A stretch of 64,000 bases of DNA from Alteriqipengyuania lutimaris. GTDB lineage: Bacteria; Pseudomonadota; Alphaproteobacteria; Sphingomonadales; Sphingomonadaceae. Positions 17,303-25,231 of this stretch are shown piece after piece (the stretch's first letter is position 1; every line of letters begins with the position of its first letter). The stretch covers positions 2,020,501 through 2,084,500 of the forward strand of contig NZ_QRBB01000001.1 in NCBI RefSeq assembly GCF_003363135.1, read 5' to 3'. The translations under genes and the position numbers were made by a program. A model generated the notes under the pieces. It saw nothing but the letters and a program-made list of their open reading frames with translations, did not search any database and was not told the DNA's origin.

Positions 17303-18304
17303 TCAGAACCAGGCGCGCAGGCCGATCAGGGCCTTGAGGCCGTCGGGGTCTTCGCCGCCAGCGCGCGCGATGTCCGCCGTCTCGCCCAGCTTCGCCTCGT
17401 ATTCGACGCCGATATAGGGCGCGAATTCGGGCACGATCTCGTAGCGCAGGCGCAGGCCCGGCTCGATCTTGGTGACGCCTGCGCCGATCTCGCGCTCGGG
17501 AATGTCCTGCGCGGCGAATTCGGCCTCGATGCGGGGCTGGAGGATGAGCCGCTGCGTGATCTTCTGGTCGTATTCGCCCTCGATCCGCGCGGTCAGGTCG
17601 CCCCGGTCGGACAGGAACAGCGCCCCTTCGACATGGAACATGTAGGGCGCGAGGCCGGCCACGCCGACCACCAGATGCGTGAGGCTGTCGGGTTCGGGAT
17701 CGAACCGCGCACCCGCCTGCAGATCGAAGAAGGGGCCGATCGCGCGGCTGTAGAGCGCCTGGATTTCGGCATCTTCCAGCGCGCCGCCAATCTCGCCTTC
17801 GCCTTCGGTCTTGAGCACGAAGCGGTTGATGTCGCCGCCATACCAGCCTTGCGCATCCCACACGTAGCCGTCCTCACCGCCGTCGGTCGCGATCCGCGCC
17901 TCGAGCCGTTCGACGAGGATCATGCCCGTGCTAATCCCGCCATGCTCGCGCGCGAGCTGGCGACGCGCGGGCGCCATCGCCCCGCTGCCCCAGATCGCAT
18001 CGGCGGCATGTTCCGGCCCTTCGAGCGCGCGCGGCGGGAGGGCATCCTCGGGCGCTGCGCCCGGAGCGGACTTGTCGGCCATGCCACCATGCGAGCCGTG
18101 GCTCATCCCGGCCATCGTGTCGTCCATTGCCGCGGTAGGCTCCGCGTCGTCCTTCGGCGGGCATTTTTCGGGCGGGAGGTGGCCCATCGCGCAGTGGTCC
18201 ATTTCCGGCTGCGCGTCGGCGTCCATTCCGTGCGCCGAATGATCCTGTGCGGCGAGCGGGGCGGCGAAGAGCATGCCGCCCGCCAGCAGTGCGGCGCGCA
18301 TCAT
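17303..18304 (-). CDS. copB: Copper resistance protein B (outer-membrane CopB/PcoB)
   Basis: The 333-residue protein has a signal peptide (MMRAALLAGGMLFAAPLAAQ), a Met/His-rich N-terminal part (DHSAHGMD, MDHCAMGHLP, MAGMSHGSHGGMADK), and a C-terminal beta-barrel domain with WDAQGWYGGDINRFVLKTEGE, the hallmark of CopB. CopB sits in the outer membrane and binds copper with CopA. Its ATG overlaps the copA stop codon by four bases (ATGA), so the two are translationally coupled. It converges with the C69-like gene, leaving only 15 bases between stops. Confidence 0.93.
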   Translation of the reverse strand: MMRAALLAGGMLFAAPLAAQDHSAHGMDADAQPEMDHCAMGHLPPEKCPPKDDAEPTAAMDDTMAGMSHGSHGGMADKSAPGAAPEDALPPRALEGPEHAADAIWGSGAMAPARRQLAREHGGISTGMILVERLEARIATDGGEDGYVWDAQGWYGGDINRFVLKTEGEGEIGGALEDAEIQALYSRAIGPFFDLQAGARFDPEPDSLTHLVVGVAGLAPYMFHVEGALFLSDRGDLTARIEGEYDQKITQRLILQPRIEAEFAAQDIPEREIGAGVTKIEPGLRLRYEIVPEFAPYIGVEYEAKLGETADIARAGGEDPDGLKALIGLRAWF

Positions 18305-20013
18305 GCCCCGCCTCCTGCGGGGAAGGGCCGCACGGTCACCACCTGCATCATGCCGGCATGCATGTGATAGAGCAGGTGGCAGTGGAAGGCCCAGTCGCCC
18401 GGCTCGTTCGCGGTCAGGTCGAAGGTGGCGGTGCCGCCCGGTTGCACGACCACCGTGTGCTTGAGCGGCTGGTGCATGTGGTCGGCGCCGTTGACGAGCT
18501 CGAAAAAATGACCGTGCAGGTGGATCGGGTGCGCCATCATGGTCTGGTTGACCAGCTTCACCCGCACCCGCTCGTCGTAGCCGAAGCGGATCGGATCGTC
18601 GGTAACGGCGGTAAATTTCCTGCCGTCGAAGCTCCACATGTAGCGTTCCATGTTGCCGGTGAGATGGATCTCCATCTCCCGGTCGACCTCACGGTGCGGG
18701 TTCATCCGCTTCGCCTTGAGGTCGGTGTAGCGCAGCACGCGGTGCGAGACATTGTCTAGGCCGAGGCCGGGGAAGTGCATCCGGTCCATCGGCATGGGCG
18801 CGATCATGTCCACGCCCGGGCCGACCTTCACGTCGTCGGGCACGAGGGACTTGTCGCGCATCGAGTGGTCCATCCCGCCGCTCATGGCTTTTGGGCCCTC
18901 CATCCCGGCCATGCCCGAATGGTCCATCATGCCCATATCGACCATCGACAGCGTCGGAATTTCGCGCAACGCGGGCGGGGTCGCACGGTGGCCCTTGTGC
19001 GAGGTGAGGCTGGCCACGCCCATGCCGCTGCGGTCCACCGCCTCGGCGACGATCGCGTGGCTGCCATCGGGCGGGGTCACGACGACGTCGTAGGTCTCGG
19101 CAACACCGATCTGGAATTCCTCAACCTCTACCGGGTCCACGTCCTGCCCGTCGGCCGCGATGACGGTCATCGGCACGCCCGGGAGGCGCACGTTGAAGAA
19201 GGTCATCGCCGATCCGTTGATGACGCGCAGGCGCAGGCGCTCGCCCGGATTGAACGCGAGTTGCAGATCGTCGGCAGGCCCGTGGCCGTTGATGAGGAAG
19301 GTGTAGGTGCTGCCGGTAACGTCCGAGATGTCGCGCGGGTTCATCCGCATCTCGCCCCACATACGCCGCATTTCGCCGGGCATCTCGCCTTCGGTCGCGG
19401 TCAGCATCTGGCGCTGGAAATAGTGCTCGCCCACCTTGAGCTTCCGCATGATCTCGTGCGGATGCATCGGCGTGAACTCGCTCAGCAGCACGACGTAATC
19501 GCGGTCGTAGCGCGGATCAGGGTCGGCGCTTTCGACCACGATCGGCCCGTAGTGCCCCGCCTGTTCCTGCAGGCCCGAGTGCGAGTGCCACCAGTAGGTG
19601 CCGCTCTGGCGGATCGGGAATTCGTAGGTGAAGCGCTCGCCCGGGCGAATGCCCGGGAAGCTGACGCCGGGCACGCCGTCGAACTGGAACGGCACGAGCA
19701 GGCCGTGCCAGTGGATCGAGCTGTCCTCCTCCAGATGGTTGGTGACGTGCAGCCGCACGTTCTGGCCTTCGCGCAGGCGGATGAGCGGCCCGGGCACGGT
19801 GCCATTGACCGCTACCGCGTGGCCCGAACGGCCGCCGGTGCTGAAATGGTGGTTGCGAATGGCGAGCTCGATATCCTCGCCCGCGACTTCGCCGAAACCG
19901 TTTTTGGCATGGGTGAGCGACGCGCCGCGCGCCCAGGCGGGCATGGGCAGGGCGCTGGCTGCGGCGAGTGCGGCGGTGCTGCGGATAAGGTTGCGGCGGG
20001 AGATGGGGGGCAT
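18301..20013 (-). CDS. copA: Multicopper oxidase CopA (periplasmic copper resistance)
   Basis: The 570-residue protein carries a Tat signal (SRRNLIRSTAALAAASALPM). Copper ligands are in the expected order: SIHWHG, YWWHSHSG, HPIHLHGHFF, and HCHLLYHMHAGMM with the type 1 Cys. A Met-rich insertion around MGMMDHSGMAGMEG is typical of CopA from copper-resistance systems and helps Cu(I) oxidation. The start at 20013 gives a clean Tat signal but no strong Shine-Dalgarno; an upstream ATG at 20076 overlaps the operator and is unlikely. The gene is divergent from csoR, and the operator lies between them. Confidence 0.94.
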   Translation of the reverse strand: MPPISRRNLIRSTAALAAASALPMPAWARGASLTHAKNGFGEVAGEDIELAIRNHHFSTGGRSGHAVAVNGTVPGPLIRLREGQNVRLHVTNHLEEDSSIHWHGLLVPFQFDGVPGVSFPGIRPGERFTYEFPIRQSGTYWWHSHSGLQEQAGHYGPIVVESADPDPRYDRDYVVLLSEFTPMHPHEIMRKLKVGEHYFQRQMLTATEGEMPGEMRRMWGEMRMNPRDISDVTGSTYTFLINGHGPADDLQLAFNPGERLRLRVINGSAMTFFNVRLPGVPMTVIAADGQDVDPVEVEEFQIGVAETYDVVVTPPDGSHAIVAEAVDRSGMGVASLTSHKGHRATPPALREIPTLSMVDMGMMDHSGMAGMEGPKAMSGGMDHSMRDKSLVPDDVKVGPGVDMIAPMPMDRMHFPGLGLDNVSHRVLRYTDLKAKRMNPHREVDREMEIHLTGNMERYMWSFDGRKFTAVTDDPIRFGYDERVRVKLVNQTMMAHPIHLHGHFFELVNGADHMHQPLKHTVVVQPGGTATFDLTANEPGDWAFHCHLLYHMHAGMMQVVTVRPFPAGGGA

Positions 20014-20054
20014 GGGGGCGTGCAACTCTGTTGATCCTGTGCTGCACCACATAT

Positions 20055-20071
20055 ATACCCCCATGGGGTAT
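20055..20071. promoter_or_regulatory. CsoR-type operator between copA and csoR
   Basis: ATACCCCCATGGGGTAT is a near-perfect palindrome of the A/T-TACCCC-GGGGTA-T/A type bound by CsoR/RcnR-family repressors. It lies in the short divergent gap, 20 bases before the csoR ATG and 42 bases from the copA ATG, so it can control both genes. A second, similar site is at 21005-21023. Confidence 0.85.
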
Positions 20072-20090
20072 GACAACTGGACCTAGGGCC

Positions 20091-20390
20091 ATGAGCGCAA
20101 CAAATACGAGCACCGCAAAAACGGCAGACGGGAAGACCGCGAAGATCAACCGGCTGAACCGGATCGCGGGGCAGGTGCGCGGCCTCGCGCAGATGATCGA
20201 GGACGATCGTTACTGCATGGACGTGCTGCACCAGATGCAGGCGGTCAAATCGGCGCTCGCCAAGGTGGAGACGCAGGTCCTGAAGGATCACGCCGCCTGC
20301 TGCGTGGCCGAAGCCATCGCCAGCGGCGACGAAGCCGACCAGCGCGAGAAATTCGAAGAGCTGGTCGAGCTGTTCGCCAAGCGGCGCTGA
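20091..20390 (+). CDS. csoR: Copper-sensing repressor CsoR
   Basis: The 99-residue all-helical protein has the CsoR/RcnR core INRLNRIAGQVRGLAQMIEDD. The Cu(I) ligands are Cys42 (RYCMDVL), His67 and Cys71 (KDHAACC), with the 25- and 4-residue spacing of Mycobacterium CsoR. Cu(I) binding should release it from the GGGGTA-type operators on either side. The ATG at 20091 fits the conserved N-terminus; upstream ATGs would run through the operator. The next gene (DUF305) is convergent. Confidence 0.92.
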   Translation: MSATNTSTAKTADGKTAKINRLNRIAGQVRGLAQMIEDDRYCMDVLHQMQAVKSALAKVETQVLKDHAACCVAEAIASGDEADQREKFEELVELFAKRR

Positions 20391-20393
20391 CGC

Positions 20394-20984
20394 CTATTCG
20401 GCGCCGGTCAAGCCGGCATCCTCGCGGGCCTTTCGGCGCAACTCTGCCGTCAGCTCGGCGGTACGAGGGGGGAGGGCGGTTCCATCGCCCTGTTCGCCGT
20501 TCTCCTCGATATCTTCGAGCAGCATTTCCATCTGCGCGATTTCCTTCACCTGCGCCTCGATGATCGCATCGGCGAGTTCGCGCACGCGCGGATCGCTGAT
20601 TTCGGCGCGGCGACTGGTCAGCACGGCGATCGAGTGATGCGGGATCATCGCCTTCATCCATGCCTCGTCGTCGACCGTCGCCTGGCTGCGCGCGAGAAAC
20701 AGGAACAGGATGAAGCCCAGTACCGCGCCCGCCATGACCAGCACCTTCGTTATGAAGGTCTTGTACATGCCCCACATGAAGCCGAGCATGATGACGATCA
20801 TCGCCATGCCCATCATCAGCGCCATCCACATGCGGGTCTGGCTGAACCAGATGTGCCCGGCCTCGTAGACGTTCGAATATTTGAGCACGAACATCGTGAC
20901 GATGGACGTCGCGATCATGGCCGCAAAGGTCGGCCACTTGCTCTGGTGTTGCCGATCGTTCGTGGTCGCGTTTTCGCTAGCCAT
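20394..20984 (-). CDS. DUF305 membrane protein, copper-regulated
   Basis: The product is 196 residues. Three membrane segments (about 20-35, 53-72 and 75-98) carry several Met residues (MALMMGMAMIVIM). They are followed by a DUF305 helical domain with the paired histidines AMIPHHSIAVLTS and DAIIEAQVKEIAQME. DUF305 proteins bind metal in the periplasm and often accompany copper-resistance genes. A CsoR-type operator lies 21 bases before the start codon, which supports copper control. The function itself is inferred from context. Confidence 0.88.
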   Translation of the reverse strand: MASENATTNDRQHQSKWPTFAAMIATSIVTMFVLKYSNVYEAGHIWFSQTRMWMALMMGMAMIVIMLGFMWGMYKTFITKVLVMAGAVLGFILFLFLARSQATVDDEAWMKAMIPHHSIAVLTSRRAEISDPRVRELADAIIEAQVKEIAQMEMLLEDIEENGEQGDGTALPPRTAELTAELRRKAREDAGLTGAE

Positions 20985-21004
20985 AATTGCCTCCTTGTCA
21001 GGAA

Positions 21005-21023
21005 ATACACCCCCGGGGGGTAT
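21005..21023. promoter_or_regulatory. Second CsoR-type operator, upstream of the DUF305 gene
   Basis: ATACACCCCCGGGGGGTAT is a palindromic site matching the one at 20055-20071 in its C-tract, G-tract and flanking ATA/TAT. It lies 21 bases before the DUF305 start codon. Together the two sites make a three-promoter CsoR regulon (copA-copB, csoR, DUF305). Confidence 0.82.
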
Positions 21024-21169
21024 CGGGTTCCGAAACAGGAGGCGCTTGGAAACTGCTCGCCATCGTCGAATTTCTGGTTCGCGATAGAGGACCTAGGTGC
21101 CCGACATGGGCGTCCTCTCCGGCGGCGGCGCGCCGAGTCGCGGGGATCATTGGCGAAAGCGAAGAAAAT

Positions 21170-21187
21170 TGGTCGGGGAGAGAGGAT
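21170..21187. other. attL: 18-base duplicated tRNA-Pro 3' end
   Basis: TGGTCGGGGAGAGAGGAT is identical to the end of the tRNA-Pro gene at 38592-38609. Past this core the sequence no longer matches the tRNA (the next bases are GCGAGTCC against TCGAACCT), so this is an attachment scar and not a second tRNA. Confidence 0.85.
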
Positions 21188-21527
21188 GCGAGTCCACTTT
21201 TCCGACCATCTGCAAAGCCAGGAAAACCGCAGGCTTGCACCACCGAAATCCGGTGGGTGAACCAGCATGTGACATGCGCCGGGGCAGGGTGCAAGCCCGA
21301 GATATCAACATGTGGTCGTGAGCCCGGAAGCACAAAACGGGAAGGGCAAAACTGAGCCAGTCGGGACGCCGACTAGGGGCCACCTTCTGCTGTTCTGCTT
21401 TGCGAGCACAGGGCCTCAAGCCTTCCTTCCCGCTGCAACCTATTTCTCCTCATCACAGCCTACGTGCTGGACGTCTTTCTCACTGCGCCGGTTTCGGCTA
21501 GCTCTATTTCCAGGGGGAAAGTGCATT
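21188..21527. other. Left end of the island: non-coding, holds an integrase-arm-like repeat
   Basis: No convincing gene lies between the attL core and the GTG start of the GHKL gene. The stretch holds a 16-base repeat at 21256-21271 that recurs at the right end of the island. It also provides the likely promoter and leader of the GHKL gene, but I see no clear promoter hexamers. Confidence 0.6.
21256..21271 (+). repeat. Putative integrase arm site, left
   Basis: GGTGAACCAGCATGTG matches GGTGAACCGGCATGTG at 38506-38521 with one mismatch. It begins 68 bases inside the attL core; the right copy ends 70 bases from the attR core. In the excised circle the two would flank the joined core almost symmetrically, in the same orientation. 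Confidence 0.6.
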
Positions 21528-23114
21528 GTGACGGACCAGACGATCGACGGGACGCCCGAGAAGCACATCTTTCGCGGTATGATCGCGGATTACGATATGC
21601 GCACCGGCCTGTGCGAGCTGATCGATAATGCGCTGGATTTCTGGGGCGCTGGCGGCCGCAGATCCAAGGTTACTATCGATCTGGTTCTAGACGCTGCGCG
21701 GCAGATCATCACGGTGAAGGACGACGCCGGAGGGGTTAGGGAGGAAGATCTGCGGCTGCTGATCGCGCCGGGTGCGAGTCGCGAGGCGTCTGAGGAGAAC
21801 CGGATCGGGATCTTTGGTGTCGGCGGCAAGCGGGCCGGAGTTGCTCTGGGCGAGCTGGTTGAGATCCGTTCCCGTCATGGGAATGGTCGCAGTTTCAAGA
21901 TCAGGATCGACGACGAGTGGCTGCAGGACGAAAGCTGGGACATCGGCTATGGCGACTGCGCCCAGATTGAGGCCGGAACGACAATCGTTGAGGTGTCGAA
22001 GCTCCGCCAGCCGTTCGGGAAGGCCGATGTCGACCGCATGGCTAGGAGCCTCGGCGAGATTTATGGCCGCTTCATCGGACCAGACTGCGAGATCAGGCTC
22101 AACGGCGCGGCGGTCGATGGACTGACTTTCGAAGTTTGGTCGTATCCGCCCGATTATCCGCCGCGCACGCTAGGCTTTACCATCAAACCTGACGGCGAGC
22201 GCGATCTCCAGGTGGTGATGAACGCGGGGCTTATCGGGGACCGCGACCCTGAGGGCGAAAACTACGGCGTTTACATCTATTGCAATGACCGATTGATCGT
22301 GAAGGAGATGCGTGAGCGCGACGTCGGATACTTTGTTACCGGAGAGGCCGGCGTGCCGCACCCTGACGCATCGTTGTGCCGGGTGATCGTGCGTCTCGAG
22401 GGCAGCCCGGAGCTTATGCCGTGGAATAGCAGTAAGAGCGGCGTGAATATCGCGCACCCCTCGTTCATGCAGCTCCGGGCAAATGTGATCGCGCTCGTCA
22501 GCTACTACAGCAAGTTGTCGCGCCGGCTAAAGAACACATGGGAGGAGGACGTCTTCGCGCACTCAGTCGGAGAGGTCGAGGTAGTCGACGCCGACGAGAT
22601 CATCGACGGGGCGAGGCTGGTTTTGCCAAAGCTCCCGCGGGGACGGCGCGCGTCATATCTCGAGAGAGCGCGACAGCTCAACGCGACCATCATGGCAGAC
22701 CAGCCGGTTACCGTTGGGCTGGTCGAGGCCATGGTGATGGTCGACTCTGTGAAGCGTGTGAAGGTTGAAACGCGCAACCGCGCGGCGCTAATCCTCCTGG
22801 ACAGCAACTTTGAGATCGCCCTTAAGGAGTTCATCGTCACGAACAAGGCCGCCTTCCCTCCCAAGGCTTATAGCGACAAGCAGATCAAAGCGATCCTCGG
22901 TCAACGAACGACCGTTATCAAAGAAGTGCGAGGGAAGATTTCCGGCCTGACGCCGGCGATGGTGACGAAAGCCGAGTTCTACTACGGACTGCGCAACAAG
23001 CTAATACACGAGAGGACGACGGTGCCGATCAGCGACCGCGAGGTGGATGACTACCGGAAGCTGGTCGAAGAAGTCCTAGAGCTATTGTTTGGCCTCTCTT
23101 TCCCGACAGGCTGA
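21528..23114 (+). CDS. GHKL ATPase with C-terminal HEPN-like domain (putative defence protein)
   Basis: The product is 528 residues. The N-terminal GHKL (Hsp90/MORC/MutL-like) ATPase shows the N box ELIDNA (residues 30-35), the G1 box DDAGG (65-69) and the G2 box GIFGVGGKRAG (94-104). The middle region has no recognised motif. Near the C-terminus YYGLRNKLIHE gives the HEPN RNase pattern R-x4-H (Arg489, His494). Such pairings suggest an ATPase-gated RNA-cutting effector, but activity is inferred. I chose GTG 21528, which has CAGGGGG about 11 bases upstream and begins just before the conserved part. It is the first gene inside the left end of the island. Confidence 0.75.
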   Translation: MTDQTIDGTPEKHIFRGMIADYDMRTGLCELIDNALDFWGAGGRRSKVTIDLVLDAARQIITVKDDAGGVREEDLRLLIAPGASREASEENRIGIFGVGGKRAGVALGELVEIRSRHGNGRSFKIRIDDEWLQDESWDIGYGDCAQIEAGTTIVEVSKLRQPFGKADVDRMARSLGEIYGRFIGPDCEIRLNGAAVDGLTFEVWSYPPDYPPRTLGFTIKPDGERDLQVVMNAGLIGDRDPEGENYGVYIYCNDRLIVKEMRERDVGYFVTGEAGVPHPDASLCRVIVRLEGSPELMPWNSSKSGVNIAHPSFMQLRANVIALVSYYSKLSRRLKNTWEEDVFAHSVGEVEVVDADEIIDGARLVLPKLPRGRRASYLERARQLNATIMADQPVTVGLVEAMVMVDSVKRVKVETRNRAALILLDSNFEIALKEFIVTNKAAFPPKAYSDKQIKAILGQRTTVIKEVRGKISGLTPAMVTKAEFYYGLRNKLIHERTTVPISDREVDDYRKLVEEVLELLFGLSFPTG

Positions 23115-23124
23115 GTGCGCGGCA

Positions 23125-24993
23125 TCAAACGCCAAAATCGGGCGGGGGGAACCCATGCCGCGCGAGGACCTGCTGGGCCTCGCTCACGATTGGCTTCTTG
23201 GCTGGTGTCAGCAGCGGCCCCGCCTGCTCGATCATCGCTGCGAGCTCCTGAGCAGCGGCGTCCGCTGCTTGCGTGCTCTCATCCGCCTTTCGCTTGGCCG
23301 CTGCGAGATCATGGCGCTGGCCAACCAGCCACGTCGCCCATTCTGGGGGCTCCTTCTTCAGAAGGTCCGCGACTGCGGCTGGAAGAGCCCTTTCGGCATT
23401 TGGCGTGACCGAAATACGCCCGTTGGGCGAAACGCTCACTTCTTCAGATAGAGCCTCCAAGGCCTGCATCGCCGTGAACCATTTGTTCTGCTCTTCGCGC
23501 TCAGCCTTCGTCACGAAGGCGTCAAACTCCGCGTCCTGCAGCTTCTTCTGTGCTTCCGCCGCGACCTTCGCAGCGGCCTTCTCAGCGGCCTTCTCGGCTT
23601 CCGTAAGTCTGCTCGTCCTGACGTTGAACTGGACCAACCTCTTTTCGTGCTCGGCGCGATCAGCAGCGTAAGTGGCTTGGTTATGCTTCAGCTCGGCTTC
23701 GCGCTTGTCCAACGCTGCATCCCGCTTTGCCATTACCAGTTCGCGCTGCGCCAAGCTGGCAGCCATGTCTCGTAATTTCTGCAGAGTGGTGGCGATGGTT
23801 CGGGCGATGGCAATGATGTAGTCTGGCCACTTGGTGGCTTGTGTGACCTTTTCATCCTCGGTCATCTTCGAGCTGGACATTGTGAAGGTGTTGCTGGCGA
23901 TCCTCAAGTCCAAGCCATTGGCGTCGTCAGAGGCGCGAGCGACGAGGGCAAGTTGCTTTTGATGCAGAGCGCGCTTTTGCGCATCTGTCTCGCGGTCTGC
24001 CTGTCTGGCTTCGCGATGGGCGGTGGCTTCAGCCAATGCCGCCTCCGTTGCGATCCGGTTTTGCCGGCTTGCCTCGGCATCGACCAGTGCCTTCCTGCCG
24101 TTTTCAGCGACTTCGGCAGTGCGTTTGGCAAGTTCGTCTTCTTGTCGCTTCAGGGCTGCTTTTATATCTTCCACTTCGTGATTGGTGCGTTCTTGCTCCT
24201 GCATGGCTATGCGGGCTCTCTCGTCAGCCTCGAGGACTATCCTCTCGGCTTCGGCGCGGCTCTGCTCAAGGAGAATCCCATCATGCTCGGCTTTCGCTGC
24301 AGCGGCGCGCGCGCGCCTGAGCTCTGCCTCAATCTGCCTCTCTTTTTCCGCCAGCTCCTCCATGCGTAGCTGCTCGGCAGTCTCCCAGTCGGAGCCCGCG
24401 AATTTTTTGGGCTCCCCACGTTTAACTCCCTCCAGGCCGACGGTGTTTTTGAGGTAGTCATAGAGCGCATCCTGAAGCGCACGCCCCGTATCCCATTTGT
24501 GCTGTTTCCGACCATATTTGTCAGCCACAGCCTTTAGGTCTCGCGTCATGGAGACTGCGAGTTTTTCGGTGTGCTTGGTCCTTTTGAGATATTTCGGCGT
24601 AACGAACAGATCGACGTTCGTTCGCCCCTTCTCATCGCGATCGACCCGATCTGCGAAGATCGCATGGGAGCCGAATACGGTTTCAACGAACCCGCGCGCA
24701 TATTTCAGCAAGGTGTCCGGATTTTCGCCGTCTATCAAATTTTTGGGAAGTTGGACCAAGACATGAATGGCAATGGCCTTGGCCGTCGGCACGAATGCAT
24801 CGGCAACGTGAGCTTTATACAGTTTTTCGAGGTCAGGTCCGGTTGTTGTCACGGGCGGAGCTTCGAACACCGCGCGTGATTTGCCAGTAGCGTCCAGGCG
24901 CTTACCGTGACGTTCGGCTTTGCGAAGTTCTGAAAGGTTTAGCTTTTGTACTCTGACGGCGCCGGCGCAGCCGGAAACGGGGCTGAGCTTCAT
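23125..24993 (-). CDS. MobV/Pre-like mobilisation protein, divergent active site
   Basis: The product is 622 residues. The N-terminal 200 residues resemble MobV/Pre relaxases: VRVQKLNLSELRKAERHGKR (motif I region), AIHVLVQLP, and a motif III region RVDRDEKGRTNVDLFVTP at about 117-133. In canonical MobV this motif is HxDExxPHxH; here the DE (120-121) remains but the His ligands are replaced (T-N-V-D at 125-128). Residues about 210-480 form a long charged coiled coil. It lies next to an oriT-like region, which fits a relaxase or accessory role. It converges with the GHKL gene, 10 bases apart. Confidence 0.65.
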   Translation of the reverse strand: MKLSPVSGCAGAVRVQKLNLSELRKAERHGKRLDATGKSRAVFEAPPVTTTGPDLEKLYKAHVADAFVPTAKAIAIHVLVQLPKNLIDGENPDTLLKYARGFVETVFGSHAIFADRVDRDEKGRTNVDLFVTPKYLKRTKHTEKLAVSMTRDLKAVADKYGRKQHKWDTGRALQDALYDYLKNTVGLEGVKRGEPKKFAGSDWETAEQLRMEELAEKERQIEAELRRARAAAAKAEHDGILLEQSRAEAERIVLEADERARIAMQEQERTNHEVEDIKAALKRQEDELAKRTAEVAENGRKALVDAEASRQNRIATEAALAEATAHREARQADRETDAQKRALHQKQLALVARASDDANGLDLRIASNTFTMSSSKMTEDEKVTQATKWPDYIIAIARTIATTLQKLRDMAASLAQRELVMAKRDAALDKREAELKHNQATYAADRAEHEKRLVQFNVRTSRLTEAEKAAEKAAAKVAAEAQKKLQDAEFDAFVTKAEREEQNKWFTAMQALEALSEEVSVSPNGRISVTPNAERALPAAVADLLKKEPPEWATWLVGQRHDLAAAKRKADESTQAADAAAQELAAMIEQAGPLLTPAKKPIVSEAQQVLARHGFPPPDFGV

Positions 24994-25044
24994 GATCCAC
25001 CCCCGGCGAAAGCAGAGGTAGAAAAAAAGGAGTACACGCTACAC

Positions 25045-25065
25045 TTTTTTCCCGCAGGGAAAAAA
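25045..25065. terminator. Perfect bidirectional hairpin with T and A tracts
   Basis: TTTTTTCCC, loop GCA, and GGGAAAAAA form a perfect 9-base stem. Read from the KfrA-like side it ends in a T-run after a short G/C stem, the form of an intrinsic terminator. It separates the KfrA-like gene from the mobilisation gene. The stem has only three G-C pairs, so it could instead be part of the transfer origin. Confidence 0.45.
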
Positions 25066-25071
25066 GGCGTG

Positions 25072-25203
25072 CCAGGGGAGAGCCCCTGGACCCCCGTCGA
25101 ACCTGCGCTGTTTGCTGCGGTTCGAGGCTTCCCCGAATACAGGGAAGCCGGGTTCCGGCATGCTATGCCTTCACCCGTGGCGCCCCCTGAAAGGAGGCGC
25201 CAC
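25072..25203. other. Possible origin of transfer (oriT-like inverted repeats)
   Basis: Between the mobilisation gene and the KfrA-like gene lie two strong inverted repeats. The first is CCAGGGG-AGAG-CCCCTGG at 25072-25089. The second is at 25177-25203, with arms GTGGCGCC and GGCGCCAC extended by CCT/AGG around a GAA loop. On the minus strand the second is preceded by GCAAGTGGCGCC, which is reminiscent of MOBQ-type nick regions. The 230-base gap has no gene. Location beside a relaxase homologue supports oriT, but the nick site cannot be assigned. Confidence 0.45.
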
Positions 25204-25231
25204 TTGCGTGACAGATTGACCGTATGCGCCA

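Noticed and set aside
21024..21169. Possible gene fragment between the DUF305 operator and attL.
   Set aside because: The short frames here have no recognisable domain or start context; it looks like the non-coding original downstream flank of tRNA-Pro.
21170..21250. Possible second tRNA-Pro at the left end of the island.
   Set aside because: Only the last 18 bases match. No anticodon arm or D-arm follows, so it is an attachment-site duplicate.
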